Of a DNA stretch of 64,000 bases, positions 43,520-52,021 are shown piece by piece. The notes beneath the pieces were generated by a model that did no database searches, had not been told where the DNA came from, and saw nothing but the letters and a program-made list of their open reading frames with translations. Made by a program: the position numbers and the translations under genes. The stretch's first letter is position 1, and each line of letters starts with the position of its first letter. The DNA is from Halobacillus sp. Marseille-Q1614 (GTDB lineage Bacteria > Bacillota > Bacilli > Bacillales > Halobacillaceae): positions 62,001-126,000 of the forward strand of contig NZ_CADDWH010000001.1 in the NCBI RefSeq assembly GCF_902809865.1, in the 5' to 3' direction.

Positions 43520-45339
43520 TGATGAAATATAAACGTATAACTGCTCTGTTCATGGCATTTCTTCTTGTGATGCCGGCCTTTCTCGTATCGGCTGAACAAA
43601 ATAAATCCTCAGAAGAGAAAACTCCCGGGGGAGAAGGGTCTTACTCTGAGAAGCATGAAGTCGTGTATGCCACATTGAATGCGTCCGGGAATCAGGAAGA
43701 AATGTATGGCGTCAACAACTTCAGCATTGAGGAACCTGGGAAAATCGTCGATCATGGATCTTATACCAGTGTGCAAAATCTGACGGATTTAACCGATATC
43801 GATCAAAACGATAACCGTGTGGAATTGACGGCGAAAGAAGATGAGTTTTATTATCAGGGAAACCTTGAAGACACGCCGCTTCCATGGAATATAGATGTTT
43901 CTTATAAATTAGATGGTGAAGAATTACAGCCTGAAGAACTGCTCGGCAAGGACGGAGAGTTTGAGATCCAGATTGATACAGAAAAAAATGAAGATGCCGA
44001 CCCAGCCTTTTTCGAAAATTATCTGATGCAGATTACTCTCACATTGGATTCCAAGCTGTATGAAAACATTGAAGCTCCAGATGGAACAGTCGCTAATGCA
44101 GGGAAGAACCGCCAAGTGACATTTACCGCCATGCCTGAAAAAGAAGGAAGTTTTACTTTAAGTGCGGATGTCACTGATCTCGAAATGGAAAGCATTGAAA
44201 TGGTGGCGATTCCATCCTCCATGTCTATTGACGCCCCAGACACGGGTGCGGTGACGGATGATATGAACTCATTATCTAACGCCACATCAGAACTCAATCA
44301 GGGTGTCGGCGAACTGAAGCAGGGGATCGCAGAACTAAACGATGGCGCCGCCGTCCTTTACGACGGTTCTGCCGAATACAAAAATGGTATAGGTGAGCTT
44401 GATAACGGCTCAGCTGAACTCGTCAAAGGATCGGCGTCGATCCAGTCCGCTCTTCAAAAAATGAGCGAATCAGTCGGAGCAGGTTCTGGTGAAATGAATC
44501 TAAGTGATTTGTCTAAGATGGAAGACGGCATACGTCAGGTCGCCGAAGGCCTGAAGGAAGCCGAGAATGGTCTTTCCAATCTAAAAGAGCAGTATGGCAA
44601 GGCTCATGGGGCACTAGGCGAGACGATCGAATCGATTCCTGCTTACAATATTACCGAAGAACAAATCCAGGTCTTGTATGAAAGCGGAGCTGACAAGGAA
44701 GTCGTCGATCAGCTTGTAGAAACTCATCAGACCGCCGCTGCCACGAAAGAAACCTATGCCAATGTAAAAGAAGTGTTCAATGCCGTCGACCCGGCGCTTG
44801 AAACGAGCGCCGGCTCACTGAACGAAATGAGCTCGAGCTTAAGCGCTCTGGCAGATAACCTGGCGAGCAGTCTTGACAGCGTGGACATTGATGAATCTAT
44901 GAAAGAGCTGCAGGAAGGACTGCAGACCCTGTCGTCCAATTATAATAATTTCCATTCCGGATTAACGGATTATACCGGCGGTGTTTCCGAATTAGCTGGA
45001 TCTTATCAGGAAATCCACAACGGCTTAGGCGAACTATCAAATGGAACGAGTGAGCTGGAAAATGGGGCAGCTGAACTTCATAATGGAACATCAGAATTAG
45101 CGGAATCAACCAGCGACATTCCTGGACAGATGCAAAGTGAAATCGATCAAATGGTGGAGGAATACGATAAATCAGATTTCGAGCCGGTTTCCTTTGTTTC
45201 ATCTGAGAACGAAAAGGTAGAGTCTGTGCAGTTCGTGATCAAGACGGAAAGCATTAAGAAACCTGAAAAAGAAGAAGAGGCCCCTAAGGAGAAAGAAGAA
45301 AAAAGCTTCTGGGACCGCTTCATAGATTTATTCAAATAA
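43516..45339 (+). CDS. Secreted YhgE/Pip-like heptad-repeat protein, MMPL partner
   Basis: A 607-aa exported protein (signal peptide to about residue 27, AFLVSA-EQ). Residues about 45-240 form a beta-rich domain. Residues about 250-310 and 510-550 contain repeats of the L-x-x-G heptad type (LNDGAAVLYDG; LSNGTSELENG; LHNGTSELAES), as in YhgE/Pip proteins, with long coiled coil between. There is no C-terminal membrane anchor; it ends basic and amphipathic (FWDRFIDLFK). The 4-bp overlap with the MMPL gene suggests the two form one machine. Confidence 0.82.
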   Translation: MMMKYKRITALFMAFLLVMPAFLVSAEQNKSSEEKTPGGEGSYSEKHEVVYATLNASGNQEEMYGVNNFSIEEPGKIVDHGSYTSVQNLTDLTDIDQNDNRVELTAKEDEFYYQGNLEDTPLPWNIDVSYKLDGEELQPEELLGKDGEFEIQIDTEKNEDADPAFFENYLMQITLTLDSKLYENIEAPDGTVANAGKNRQVTFTAMPEKEGSFTLSADVTDLEMESIEMVAIPSSMSIDAPDTGAVTDDMNSLSNATSELNQGVGELKQGIAELNDGAAVLYDGSAEYKNGIGELDNGSAELVKGSASIQSALQKMSESVGAGSGEMNLSDLSKMEDGIRQVAEGLKEAENGLSNLKEQYGKAHGALGETIESIPAYNITEEQIQVLYESGADKEVVDQLVETHQTAAATKETYANVKEVFNAVDPALETSAGSLNEMSSSLSALADNLASSLDSVDIDESMKELQEGLQTLSSNYNNFHSGLTDYTGGVSELAGSYQEIHNGLGELSNGTSELENGAAELHNGTSELAESTSDIPGQMQSEIDQMVEEYDKSDFEPVSFVSSENEKVESVQFVIKTESIKKPEKEEEAPKEKEEKSFWDRFIDLFK

Positions 45340-45344
45340 CATGG

Positions 45345-45377
45345 AAAAAGCCTTCTCTGTTAAGAGAAGGCTTTAGC
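45345..45377 (+). terminator. Terminator of the MMPL operon
   Basis: AAAGCCTTCTCT pairs with AGAGAAGGCTTT across GTTA; weak T-run. Confidence 0.8.
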
Positions 45378-45440
45378 TTGTAGAGAAACCATATGCTTAC
45401 GGACGACCGAAGGATGCAGTAAAGGATCCGGGAAACGGTT
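45376..45440 (+). repeat. Dispersed intergenic repeat family D, copy 2
   Basis: Begins GCTTGTAGAGAAACCATATGC, continues GGACGACCGAAGG and ends CGGGAAACGGTT. It parallels 59961-60043 block by block, and 3301-3371 more loosely. Confidence 0.6.
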
Positions 45441-45535
45441 CACTTTTAAGTGGGCGTACCATGCTGACTTAAACAACTAATTAAGCTGTCATGCAATACA
45501 TGACAGCCTGTTCAGTTACTTTGAGCGACTTTTTA

Positions 45536-46144
45536 TTACCAATGGTGTCGGCTTCCGGGGTGGTAATAGTAGGGATTCGCTGGATAATGGCTTCTTCCGT
45601 ACATACCAGCTTGCCCTTGGCCGCCGCCGGCACCTGGAAGTCCTGGCATCATGCCGCCGCCCGGCATACCGCCTTGGCCGCCACCGGCACCTGGAAGTCC
45701 TGGCATCATGCCGCCGCCCGGCATACCGCCTTGACTGCCGCCGGCACCTGGAAGTCCTGGCATCATGCCGCCGCCCGGCATACCGCCTTGGCCGCCGCCG
45801 GCACCTGGGAGTCCTGGCATCATGCCGCCGCCCGGCATATCGCCTTGACCGCCACCGGCACCTGGGAATCCTGGCATCATGCCGCCGCCCTGCTCCTGGC
45901 CATTTCCGCCATTGCCTTGACCGTTTCCTGTTCCGTTGCCCCCGTTTTGCCCTTGAGGTGCTCCTTCCTGACCAGCTCCTTGAAGAGGAATAGGAAAGCA
46001 TACGACAGAAAGTTCTTCTTCATCTGATGTCGTAATTGTGCCCTCCATGCCTCCTTCGAATTCGTACTGATCTTTTGGAATACAAATATAGCCCTCCTGC
46101 TGACGCGGGTACCAGTGAGGGTGGTAAGGATTATGGTAATACAT
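45536..46144 (-). CDS. Gly/Pro/Met-rich tandem-repeat protein, coat-like
   Basis: A 202-aa protein without signal peptide. The N-terminus is aromatic (YYHNPYHPHWYPRQ), residues about 18-60 form a short folded part, and then five 19-aa repeats of the form GGGMMPGLPGAGGGQGGMP follow. The C-terminus is Tyr/His/Trp-rich (NPYYYHPGSRHHW). AAGGAGGCG precedes the ATG. The look resembles spore coat or surface structural proteins of Bacillaceae; this is an inference. The repeats create false open frames on both strands. Confidence 0.75.
   Translation of the reverse strand: MYYHNPYHPHWYPRQQEGYICIPKDQYEFEGGMEGTITTSDEEELSVVCFPIPLQGAGQEGAPQGQNGGNGTGNGQGNGGNGQEQGGGMMPGFPGAGGGQGDMPGGGMMPGLPGAGGGQGGMPGGGMMPGLPGAGGSQGGMPGGGMMPGLPGAGGGQGGMPGGGMMPGLPGAGGGQGQAGMYGRSHYPANPYYYHPGSRHHW
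45617..45901. repeat. 57-bp tandem repeat, five units, in frame
   Basis: Units start at 45617, 45674, 45731, 45788 and 45845, each 57 bp (19 codons), with few differences (for example GGSQGG in one unit and LP changed to FP in the last). Because 57 is a multiple of three, copy-number change keeps the coding frame. Confidence 0.92.
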
Positions 46145-46399
46145 GAATCATTCGCCTCCTTGATATACACCCTCATCCTATTCATTAAATTTAATTTGGG
46201 CACCATCTTTTTCAAAAACTCTTACATTCATTCGAATCATTCGTCCGACATAACCTTGAAAAAATGCTTCTAAAATAGGGGATAATTAAACGGAATGGCG
46301 ACCTGGTGCTTCTGATAATGGTGCCGATAAAAGGATGGCTCCTATGATTTGTTTTTTCAAATTTATGGAAACTATAATGGGAAAGTGGAGGGGAATTCT

Positions 46400-47157
46400 A
46401 TGGATCAATTATTTCGAATATTTCGAAATCGAATCGGCTTTCCTGAAAATGAAAAAATTCCTTTTGAAAAGCTGGATGTCATCCTTCAAAAGGTATCAAG
46501 AACCATTCCTTTTGAAAAATTTACGAATTATTTTAGGTGAAAAGCAAAGGATTACGAAAGGACATCTAATAAGTAAGGCGCTCATACATCAAGAAGGCGG
46601 GGTCTGCTATGAAATCAATCCGCTTCTTTACTATTTTCTTAAAGAAAATCAGTTTCAGCCGTTGAAGGTTCAGAGACAGGTAAAACCCATGTCGCTCTTC
46701 TTCTGAAGCATGAAGGTCAAACGTATATTGTCGATGCCGGGTTTGGCGGGAACTTGCCGTTAACCCCTGTACCTTTAACCGGAAAAAATCCAAACCCCAA
46801 TTGGAGAATTCTGGGTTATTTCAACCGAGGAGGGCAGCTTTCCCTTGATGATAAAGCTTAAAGACAAAGGTAAAGAATGGAGAACCGGCTACACCTTTGA
46901 TACATCGGATCTGATAATTGATGTCACAGAATTAAATGCCATGCAGCGCATCATTGTAGAACATGAAAAATCCCCATTTAATAAACATCTATTACTGACC
47001 AAATTCACCGAAAACGGAACTGAAGATAACCGATACTTCATGGACTCCCTGGGCAGCAGGGGAAGTAAGAAAAGAGGAAATCGATTCTCTTCGGTTCAAC
47101 GAACTGGCTAGGGAATATTTTGAACTGAGTTTGAGAAGAAACGTGACCGGTAAATAA
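46400..47157 (+). pseudogene. Arylamine N-acetyltransferase, broken by several frameshifts
   Basis: Pieces of one NAT enzyme lie in order in changing frames. The start MDQLFRIFRNRIGFPENEK (ATG 46400, GGAGGGG RBS) leads to VSRTIPFEKF, then the active-site GGVCYEINPLLYYFL in another frame, then YIVDAGFGGNLPL, then WRTGYTFDTSD, then a last frame ending RREYFELSLRR-like ELAREYFELSLRRN and the stop at 47155. At least four shifts are needed. Cys and the later Asp of the catalytic triad survive, but no full protein can be made. Confidence 0.88.
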
Positions 47158-47191
47158 AGTAGTATCTATCTAAAAGGGAGGGTTACCTTAT

Positions 47192-48181
47192 ATGAATCGT
47201 ATACAGAAGGGAAAACTTGGACTAGGGACAGCACCATTAGGAAATATGTTCCGTAATATTCCTGAAGAAGAGGCGGCCGACACCGTAGATGCTGCCTGGG
47301 AGCATGGGATCCGCTATTTTGACACAGCTCCCTTTTATGGCGCCGGTCTTTCTGAGATCCGCCTCGGAAGAGCATTGTCCAATTACGATCGTGATGATTA
47401 TGTGTTAAGTACAAAAGTCGGCCGATATATGCTGGATGAAGAAGAAGAGCCAGCTAAAGGTGAACTGTTTGAGCATGGCCGTAACAATAAAGTCGTGACG
47501 GACTACAGTGCTGATGCTGTTTTACGCTCAATCGAACAAAGCCTCGAACGTTTGAACACCGACCGTCTCGATGTTGTCTACGTTCATGATGTGGCTCAGG
47601 ACTTCCACGGGGATGAGTGGCTCTCTCAGCTTGAAATCGCTCGAACAGGCGCCTTTCGCGAACTGTCGCGGTTGCGTGACGAAGGTGTCATCCATTCGTG
47701 GGGGATTGGGGTTAACCGTGTGGAACCGATTGAGATCACGCTTGACCTTGAAGAAACAAAGCCGGATCTGTGCCTGCTGGCCGGCCGTTATACGCTCTTA
47801 GATCATGAACATGCCTTACAGCGTCTGATGCCAAAAGCTATTAAACAGAATGTGAAGATTGTGGCCGGGGGTCCTTACAACTCCGGGGTCCTTGCTGGAG
47901 GAAGTCATTTCGAATACCAAGAAGCTTCGCAGGAAACCCTAGAGAAAGTGGAAAAAATTAAAAATATTGCAGATCGGCACGGGATTAGCGTAAAGGCCGC
48001 GGCTCTGCAATTTACACTCGCTCATCCGGCTGTTACTGCCGCTATCCCAGGGGCCAGCCGCCCGGAGAGGATAAAAGAAGATCAGGACGCTTTAAACACG
48101 GAGGTTCCCGCAGCCTTCTGGCAGGAAATGCGTGAAAGAAAAGTTATAGCTCCTGATGCGCCGCTGCCCTTTAAAAAGTAA
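47192..48181 (+). CDS. Aldo/keto reductase
   Basis: A 329-aa NAD(P)H-dependent oxidoreductase. The AKR pattern is plain: GLGTAPLGNMF at the start, GIRYFDTAPFYGAGLSEIRL with catalytic Asp and Tyr, LSTKVGR with Lys, DVVYVHDV with His, and the C-terminal cofactor region VTAAIPGASRPERIKED. It is closest in style to D-threo-aldose/L-fucose dehydrogenases. AAAGGGAGGG RBS, single gene. Confidence 0.92.
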   Translation: MNRIQKGKLGLGTAPLGNMFRNIPEEEAADTVDAAWEHGIRYFDTAPFYGAGLSEIRLGRALSNYDRDDYVLSTKVGRYMLDEEEEPAKGELFEHGRNNKVVTDYSADAVLRSIEQSLERLNTDRLDVVYVHDVAQDFHGDEWLSQLEIARTGAFRELSRLRDEGVIHSWGIGVNRVEPIEITLDLEETKPDLCLLAGRYTLLDHEHALQRLMPKAIKQNVKIVAGGPYNSGVLAGGSHFEYQEASQETLEKVEKIKNIADRHGISVKAAALQFTLAHPAVTAAIPGASRPERIKEDQDALNTEVPAAFWQEMRERKVIAPDAPLPFKK

Positions 48182-48190
48182 TGAACAACA

Positions 48191-48222
48191 GGAACCCTCA
48201 TTTGTTAGATGAGGGTTTTTTC
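48191..48222 (+). terminator. Terminator of the aldo/keto reductase gene
   Basis: AACCCTCAT pairs with ATGAGGGTT, followed by a T-run. Confidence 0.88.
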
Positions 48223-48475
48223 TCCAGAATCCCAGCTTCATGATATGGAAGTCCGTAGTCAAAGTACCGTCCAATTGTTTTCGTGTTCCCTATTCTTAGG
48301 AAAGCCGGTTAATTCGGAATAGTCCATCTCTCTGCTTTATATTTAGTTCGGGGTAAAGAAAGTATAACTGCTTATCGGATTGGAGAAACTTAATGCCATA
48401 GTATGTATAAAAGTGCGGTATAATAAGGAAAAATGACATGTCTGTTTTTAATAATGGATCTGAGGTGACTTCCTA

Positions 48476-49285
48476 GTGCAGCAAAACCAAGATTTAATCA
48501 TGATTGGAAAGAAGATTGAAGAAAGAAAGTACGAATTTGCCGATGCCATGAAGCAGGAGGAGAATGAAGCTCCTGAGAATCGTGAATTTCGCGCGGAGCT
48601 CTTTCAGCTTTTTGCAGACGGCCTGCAGAAAGGAAACGAAGCTACGAAGGACGAGGTGAACGCGTGGGGCGAACATATCGGCCGCCTGGCCATTGAACAA
48701 GGCGCTCAGTTGGATAATTCACTAAAAGGAACGATGGAATTTCGAGTCTACCTTTGGAATGCTCTCGAGGACATTACTAAGGAAGAGGATTTTTCCAAGG
48801 AAACGATCTTTAAAGTAGCGCGGAGCGTCGATCCGCTGCTCGACCACATTGTTTACGCGTTCAGCACCTCCTTTGTTCATTCGTATAAAGCCTCCTTAGA
48901 GAAAGCCCATCAGGAATTTTTGAATCTATCAGCCCCGGTGGTGCCTCTGTTAAATGGAGTGGCCGTAATGCCGATTATTGGAAGTGTGGATGAAAAACGA
49001 GCCTACTATATGATGGACACCACACTCAATGAAGCTATGAAGCAGCAGCTTTCCTATTTATTAATTGATCTATCAAGTGTCACGATGATCGACACACACG
49101 TTGCCAACAGCATCGCTAAGATCGTCACCTCCCTGGATTTACTCGGAGTGACTGCGATCTTAGCAGGCATTCGTCCGGAAGTGGCTCATACGATGGTGAG
49201 CTTAGGAATTGATTTCTCTGAGATTAAGACTTACAACTCCCTGCAGCAAGCTCTCTCCATTCATGTGTTCGGAAAAAGAGAATAG
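48476..49285 (+). CDS. RsbR-type STAS protein (stressosome co-antagonist)
   Basis: A 269-aa protein starting at GTG behind GAGGTGACT. The N-terminal part (1-150) is helical and globin-like as in RsbR paralogues; the C-terminal STAS domain runs from about residue 155. The conserved Thr sites lie in DLSSVTMIDTHVANSI and GIRPEVAHTMVSLG, where RsbT phosphorylates RsbR in B. subtilis. It is alone here, not in an rsb cluster, like the RsbRB-D paralogues. It feeds stress signals to sigma-B. Confidence 0.92.
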   Translation: MQQNQDLIMIGKKIEERKYEFADAMKQEENEAPENREFRAELFQLFADGLQKGNEATKDEVNAWGEHIGRLAIEQGAQLDNSLKGTMEFRVYLWNALEDITKEEDFSKETIFKVARSVDPLLDHIVYAFSTSFVHSYKASLEKAHQEFLNLSAPVVPLLNGVAVMPIIGSVDEKRAYYMMDTTLNEAMKQQLSYLLIDLSSVTMIDTHVANSIAKIVTSLDLLGVTAILAGIRPEVAHTMVSLGIDFSEIKTYNSLQQALSIHVFGKRE

Positions 49286-49288
49286 CAC

Positions 49289-49332
49289 TAAAAAAGCGCT
49301 CCTTTCTGATTTGAAGAAGGAGCGCTTTTTTC
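49289..49332 (+). terminator. Terminator of the rsbR-like gene
   Basis: AAAAAGCGCTCCTT pairs with AAGGAGCGCTTTTT; a T-run follows. Confidence 0.9.
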
Positions 49333-49339
49333 ATCAAAC

Positions 49340-49385
49340 CGGTACCAGGTACGTGAGGACAGAATTCCGGTACCAGGTACCCAGA
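49340..49385 (+). repeat. GGTACC-type repeat (family C), copy 2
   Basis: Two direct copies of CCGGTACCAGGTAC separated by about 17 bases, the second followed by CCAGAAAAATAAGAAAAAAA. Confidence 0.7.
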
Positions 49386-49392
49386 AAAATAA

Positions 49393-49423
49393 GAAAAAAA
49401 CCCTGCGCAGGCAGGGTTTTGGT
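49393..49423 (-). terminator. Terminator of the minus-strand membrane protein gene
   Basis: AAAACCCTGC pairs with GCAGGGTTTT; the T-run lies on the minus strand. Confidence 0.85.
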
Positions 49424-50685
49424 TAATCTCGTTCTTCCTCGGCATCCTTTTTCTCTTCGGCCGCTTCTTTCTTTTCTTCGGCTGCCTCTTTTTTCTCTTC
49501 CTCGGCTTCTTTCTTCTCTTCTTTGGATTCCTTTATCTTTTCGTAACGCTGGCGCTGGCGGTATCCATAAGTGGAAGACAGGACAACATCTTCATTCTCT
49601 AGGGCAGACCCGAGCGCGCCAATGATCGTTGAAACACTTGTCGCTGTCCATGCAATATAGAAGTAATTGACATACCCTGTACTGCCAGATAGCTGGGATT
49701 CCAGCATGCCTATTGGAATCAGGACAATAACTGCAACAGAGAACAAGAGGAACAATAAGACGTAATACAGACAAACGGTGACAAGGAGCGTAAAGAAAGT
49801 CGAGGCATTGTATAACTTCCTTAAATAATCATTCCCTCCACTATCGGACTTTCTTTCCCATAATCTGTGAGCCAGTATGATCCAGCCGACCATAGCCAAA
49901 ATAGCAACGATCGAAAGCATGAACATCCGCCATATCCCGTAATTATTACTGAGCTGCCATAACGTCGGAAAAACAAGGGCGTAGGAACCAGTCGTAAAGG
50001 CGATAATGATCACCTTCATAAAAGCTGGAAACATCGCCCACGGACGGTTGGCCCGGACCATCCCTGTCAAAACTCTTAATGCTCCGCTGAACCGTGACTT
50101 CACGGTAAAGCGGACATCAATATTCGATTCATTCTCATCCGGTGTTTCCCGCTGAATAGGGGAAAGGCGTTCAAACGCCCGCTTCCCGACCAGTCTCGTA
50201 GAGCTTTTATTTTTCAGCTCTTCATGTTCGCCGTCGTCTTTGGACTGGATCCGCTGTTCGGCCTTCTCCCGGTCTTCGTCCGAGCTTCCATAATACATCT
50301 CATTCACTAATTGTAAAATTGATTCACGGACTCGTTTGAGCATAGGGGTGGACCCAAGTCCTGGAAGGCTGATCAAGGCAACATTTTCTTCTTCAAATGC
50401 CTCAGCTACAATCGGCCTTTTCCCTTTAAACAACGGCAGATCGGTAAGACAGATCGCAAAATCCCATTCTTCTTCCGCCTTTTTATCCATGGTGTCCCCC
50501 AGCACTTCCAAGGACTTTTCCGTCCCGCCTGTAAGAGGGTCCTCTATATAGTCCGAATGCCACTCATATTGATCATCCACATAATAACTGAGCAAATCGG
50601 GAAGTTGACTTTGCAGTTCTTTTCCTATTTTATTTGGATATCCCGGTGCTGTAATTAATCCTAGCGTTTTCTTTGATTTGCTCAT
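49423..50685 (-). CDS. Uncharacterised membrane protein with Rossmann-like N-terminus
   Basis: A 420-aa protein. Residues 1-130 look like an alpha/beta domain (TLGLITAPGYPNKIGKELQ; WDFAICLTDLPLF; ALISLPGLGSTPMLKRV). Four membrane segments follow between about residues 215 and 355, and the C-terminal 45 residues are a Lys/Glu tail of repeated KKEAAEE units, probably a charged helix. I recognise no proven function; relatives have carried unhelpful enzyme names. The N-terminal part may sense or bind a ligand. Confidence 0.75.
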   Translation of the reverse strand: MSKSKKTLGLITAPGYPNKIGKELQSQLPDLLSYYVDDQYEWHSDYIEDPLTGGTEKSLEVLGDTMDKKAEEEWDFAICLTDLPLFKGKRPIVAEAFEEENVALISLPGLGSTPMLKRVRESILQLVNEMYYGSSDEDREKAEQRIQSKDDGEHEELKNKSSTRLVGKRAFERLSPIQRETPDENESNIDVRFTVKSRFSGALRVLTGMVRANRPWAMFPAFMKVIIIAFTTGSYALVFPTLWQLSNNYGIWRMFMLSIVAILAMVGWIILAHRLWERKSDSGGNDYLRKLYNASTFFTLLVTVCLYYVLLFLLFSVAVIVLIPIGMLESQLSGSTGYVNYFYIAWTATSVSTIIGALGSALENEDVVLSSTYGYRQRQRYEKIKESKEEKKEAEEEKKEAAEEKKEAAEEKKDAEEERD

Positions 50686-50767
50686 ATCTTCACCTCTTCT
50701 ACCTCTCTCATATTATCTAATACTATATAACCATAATTTAATTCTTCTAAACTGGAATAGCGCGTAG

Positions 50768-50845
50768 CTGGTACCAGGTACCGGTAGAGAGAGCTTCGGT
50801 ACCAGGTACCAGCAGACATCCCATCGGTACCAGGTACCCAGAAAA
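50768..50845 (+). repeat. GGTACC-type repeat (family C), copy 3 (three units)
   Basis: GGTACCAGGTACC occurs three times, about 27 bp apart; the last unit is followed by CAGAAAAAAAAAA. It is located between the membrane-protein gene and the csbD promoter. Confidence 0.75.
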
Positions 50846-50905
50846 AAAAAACTTACTGGAGCAGGATTTTGAGGATGTGAAGGGAGCGCTGATAACAAGG
50901 GGAAT

Positions 50906-50930
50906 GTTTGATTAGAAATCTTCCGGGAAT
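50906..50930 (+). promoter_or_regulatory. Sigma-B-type promoter of csbD
   Basis: GTTTGA, then 13 bp, then GGGAAT, close to the sigma-B consensus GTTTAA-N13/14-GGGTAT. It lies 38 bp before the csbD start. Confidence 0.7.
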
Positions 50931-50968
50931 ACAATCAATAACAAACGATACTAGGAGTGTGAATATTT

Positions 50969-51148
50969 ATGGCAGATAGAAACGGATTGAGTGATAAAGT
51001 GAAAGGAAACGTTAATAAAACAAAGGGAGAAGTTAGGGATCAAGTAGGAAATGCTAAAAACGATCCTGAAATGCAGTCAAAAGGAAAGAAAGATAGAGCC
51101 AAAGGAGATATGCAAAAAGGAATTGGGAATTTTAAAGACAAATTGTAG
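50969..51148 (+). CDS. CsbD family general stress protein
   Basis: A 59-aa hydrophilic protein, ATG 50969, with CTAGGAGTG upstream. The CsbD repeat KGNVNKTKGEVRDQVGN and the second half KGKKDRAKGDMQKGIGNFKD are typical. CsbD is a sigma-B-controlled bulk stress protein in B. subtilis of unknown mechanism. The sigma-B-like promoter just upstream agrees. Confidence 0.92.
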   Translation: MADRNGLSDKVKGNVNKTKGEVRDQVGNAKNDPEMQSKGKKDRAKGDMQKGIGNFKDKL

Positions 51149-51156
51149 AAATAGAG

Positions 51157-51200
51157 AGCACCCCCTTGATTGTAAATAATCGAGGGGGTGTATTTATTTT
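51157..51200 (+). terminator. Terminator of csbD
   Basis: CACCCCCTTGATT pairs with AATCGAGGGGGTG, followed by a T-rich tail. Confidence 0.85.
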
Positions 51201-51291
51201 AAGCAACGGTGAAGTTAAGAGAAGCGTTTTGAAATATTTGGCTAAAAGGTTAATAATAAGATAGAACCTATTTCTTTAAGGAGGTGGAAGG

Positions 51292-51762
51292 GTGATCCGT
51301 TTTGTTAAAAGTGAAGATTATTATGTTCTATCACCTTTGATTAATGAGTGGTGGGGCGGCAGAAACATGTCTCACCTGCTGCCAAAGCTGTTTTTTGATC
51401 ATTTTAACAATACAAGTTTTATAGTAGAAGAAGATAACAAAGCAGTTGGTTTCTTAATCGGTTTTTTATCCCAGTCTAATAAAGAGGAAGCTTACATCCA
51501 CTTCGTAGGCGTTCACCCGGAATACCGGAAGCATTATATCGGAAAACAGCTCTATCACGAATTTTATCGAGCCGTTAAAAGAGAGAATAGAAGCATTGTT
51601 AGAGCTGTGACTTCACCCGTTAACAAGACTTCCATTGCCTATCATACAAAGATGGGGTTTGAGATAAAAGAAGGGGATAAAGAAGTGGAGGGGGTTTCGG
51701 TGTATTCAGATTATGATGGACCCGGAAAAGACAGGATATTATTTATGAAAAATATTACATAA
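51292..51762 (+). CDS. GNAT family N-acetyltransferase
   Basis: A 156-aa acetyltransferase starting at GTG behind AAGGAGGTGG. The acetyl-CoA loop reads VGVHPEYRKHYIGKQLYHEF, preceded by an AVGFLIGFLSQ strand; NKTSIAYHTKMGFEI is the closing motif. The order of blocks is normal and the protein looks intact. Substrate unknown. Confidence 0.9.
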   Translation: MIRFVKSEDYYVLSPLINEWWGGRNMSHLLPKLFFDHFNNTSFIVEEDNKAVGFLIGFLSQSNKEEAYIHFVGVHPEYRKHYIGKQLYHEFYRAVKRENRSIVRAVTSPVNKTSIAYHTKMGFEIKEGDKEVEGVSVYSDYDGPGKDRILFMKNIT

Positions 51763-51858
51763 GGAACAATGTAATTACTCTGGAAGGAAACACGAAGAAA
51801 GCAGAAGTCCAACGATTTTGCGGAGCTAAAAATCCCTGGGTTCTAATTACACAGCCGT

Positions 51859-52005
51859 AATGATGAAGTGGTGCCATTTGCGCATTTCGAGTATTACTCT
51901 CATAAGCTTCCGCATGCCATGACCCGGAAATTTGAAAACTACGGCCACTTTTTTAGGGATGATCTTCCTGAACTTTTAGACGACGTCCAGTCATTACGCC
52001 GTTAA
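51859..52005 (+). pseudogene. C-terminal remnant of an alpha/beta hydrolase (YdeN/RBBP9 type)
   Basis: The frame ending at 52003 reads NDEVVPFAHFEYYSHKLPHA, then YGHFFRDDLPELLD. This is the catalytic Asp region and the catalytic His (GHF) of small serine hydrolases. No start, no N-terminal half and no Ser motif remain. Sequence 51763-51858 has no readable frame. Confidence 0.7.
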
Positions 52006-52021
52006 AAAAGAAGAGCAGAAG

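Noticed and set aside
45617-45901. CRISPR array
   Set aside because: The 57-bp units are adjacent with no spacers and encode protein.
45491-46027. Long frames on both strands over the 57-bp repeat
   Set aside because: A repeat unit divisible by three keeps any open frame open; only the minus-strand frame with RBS and aromatic ends makes sense.
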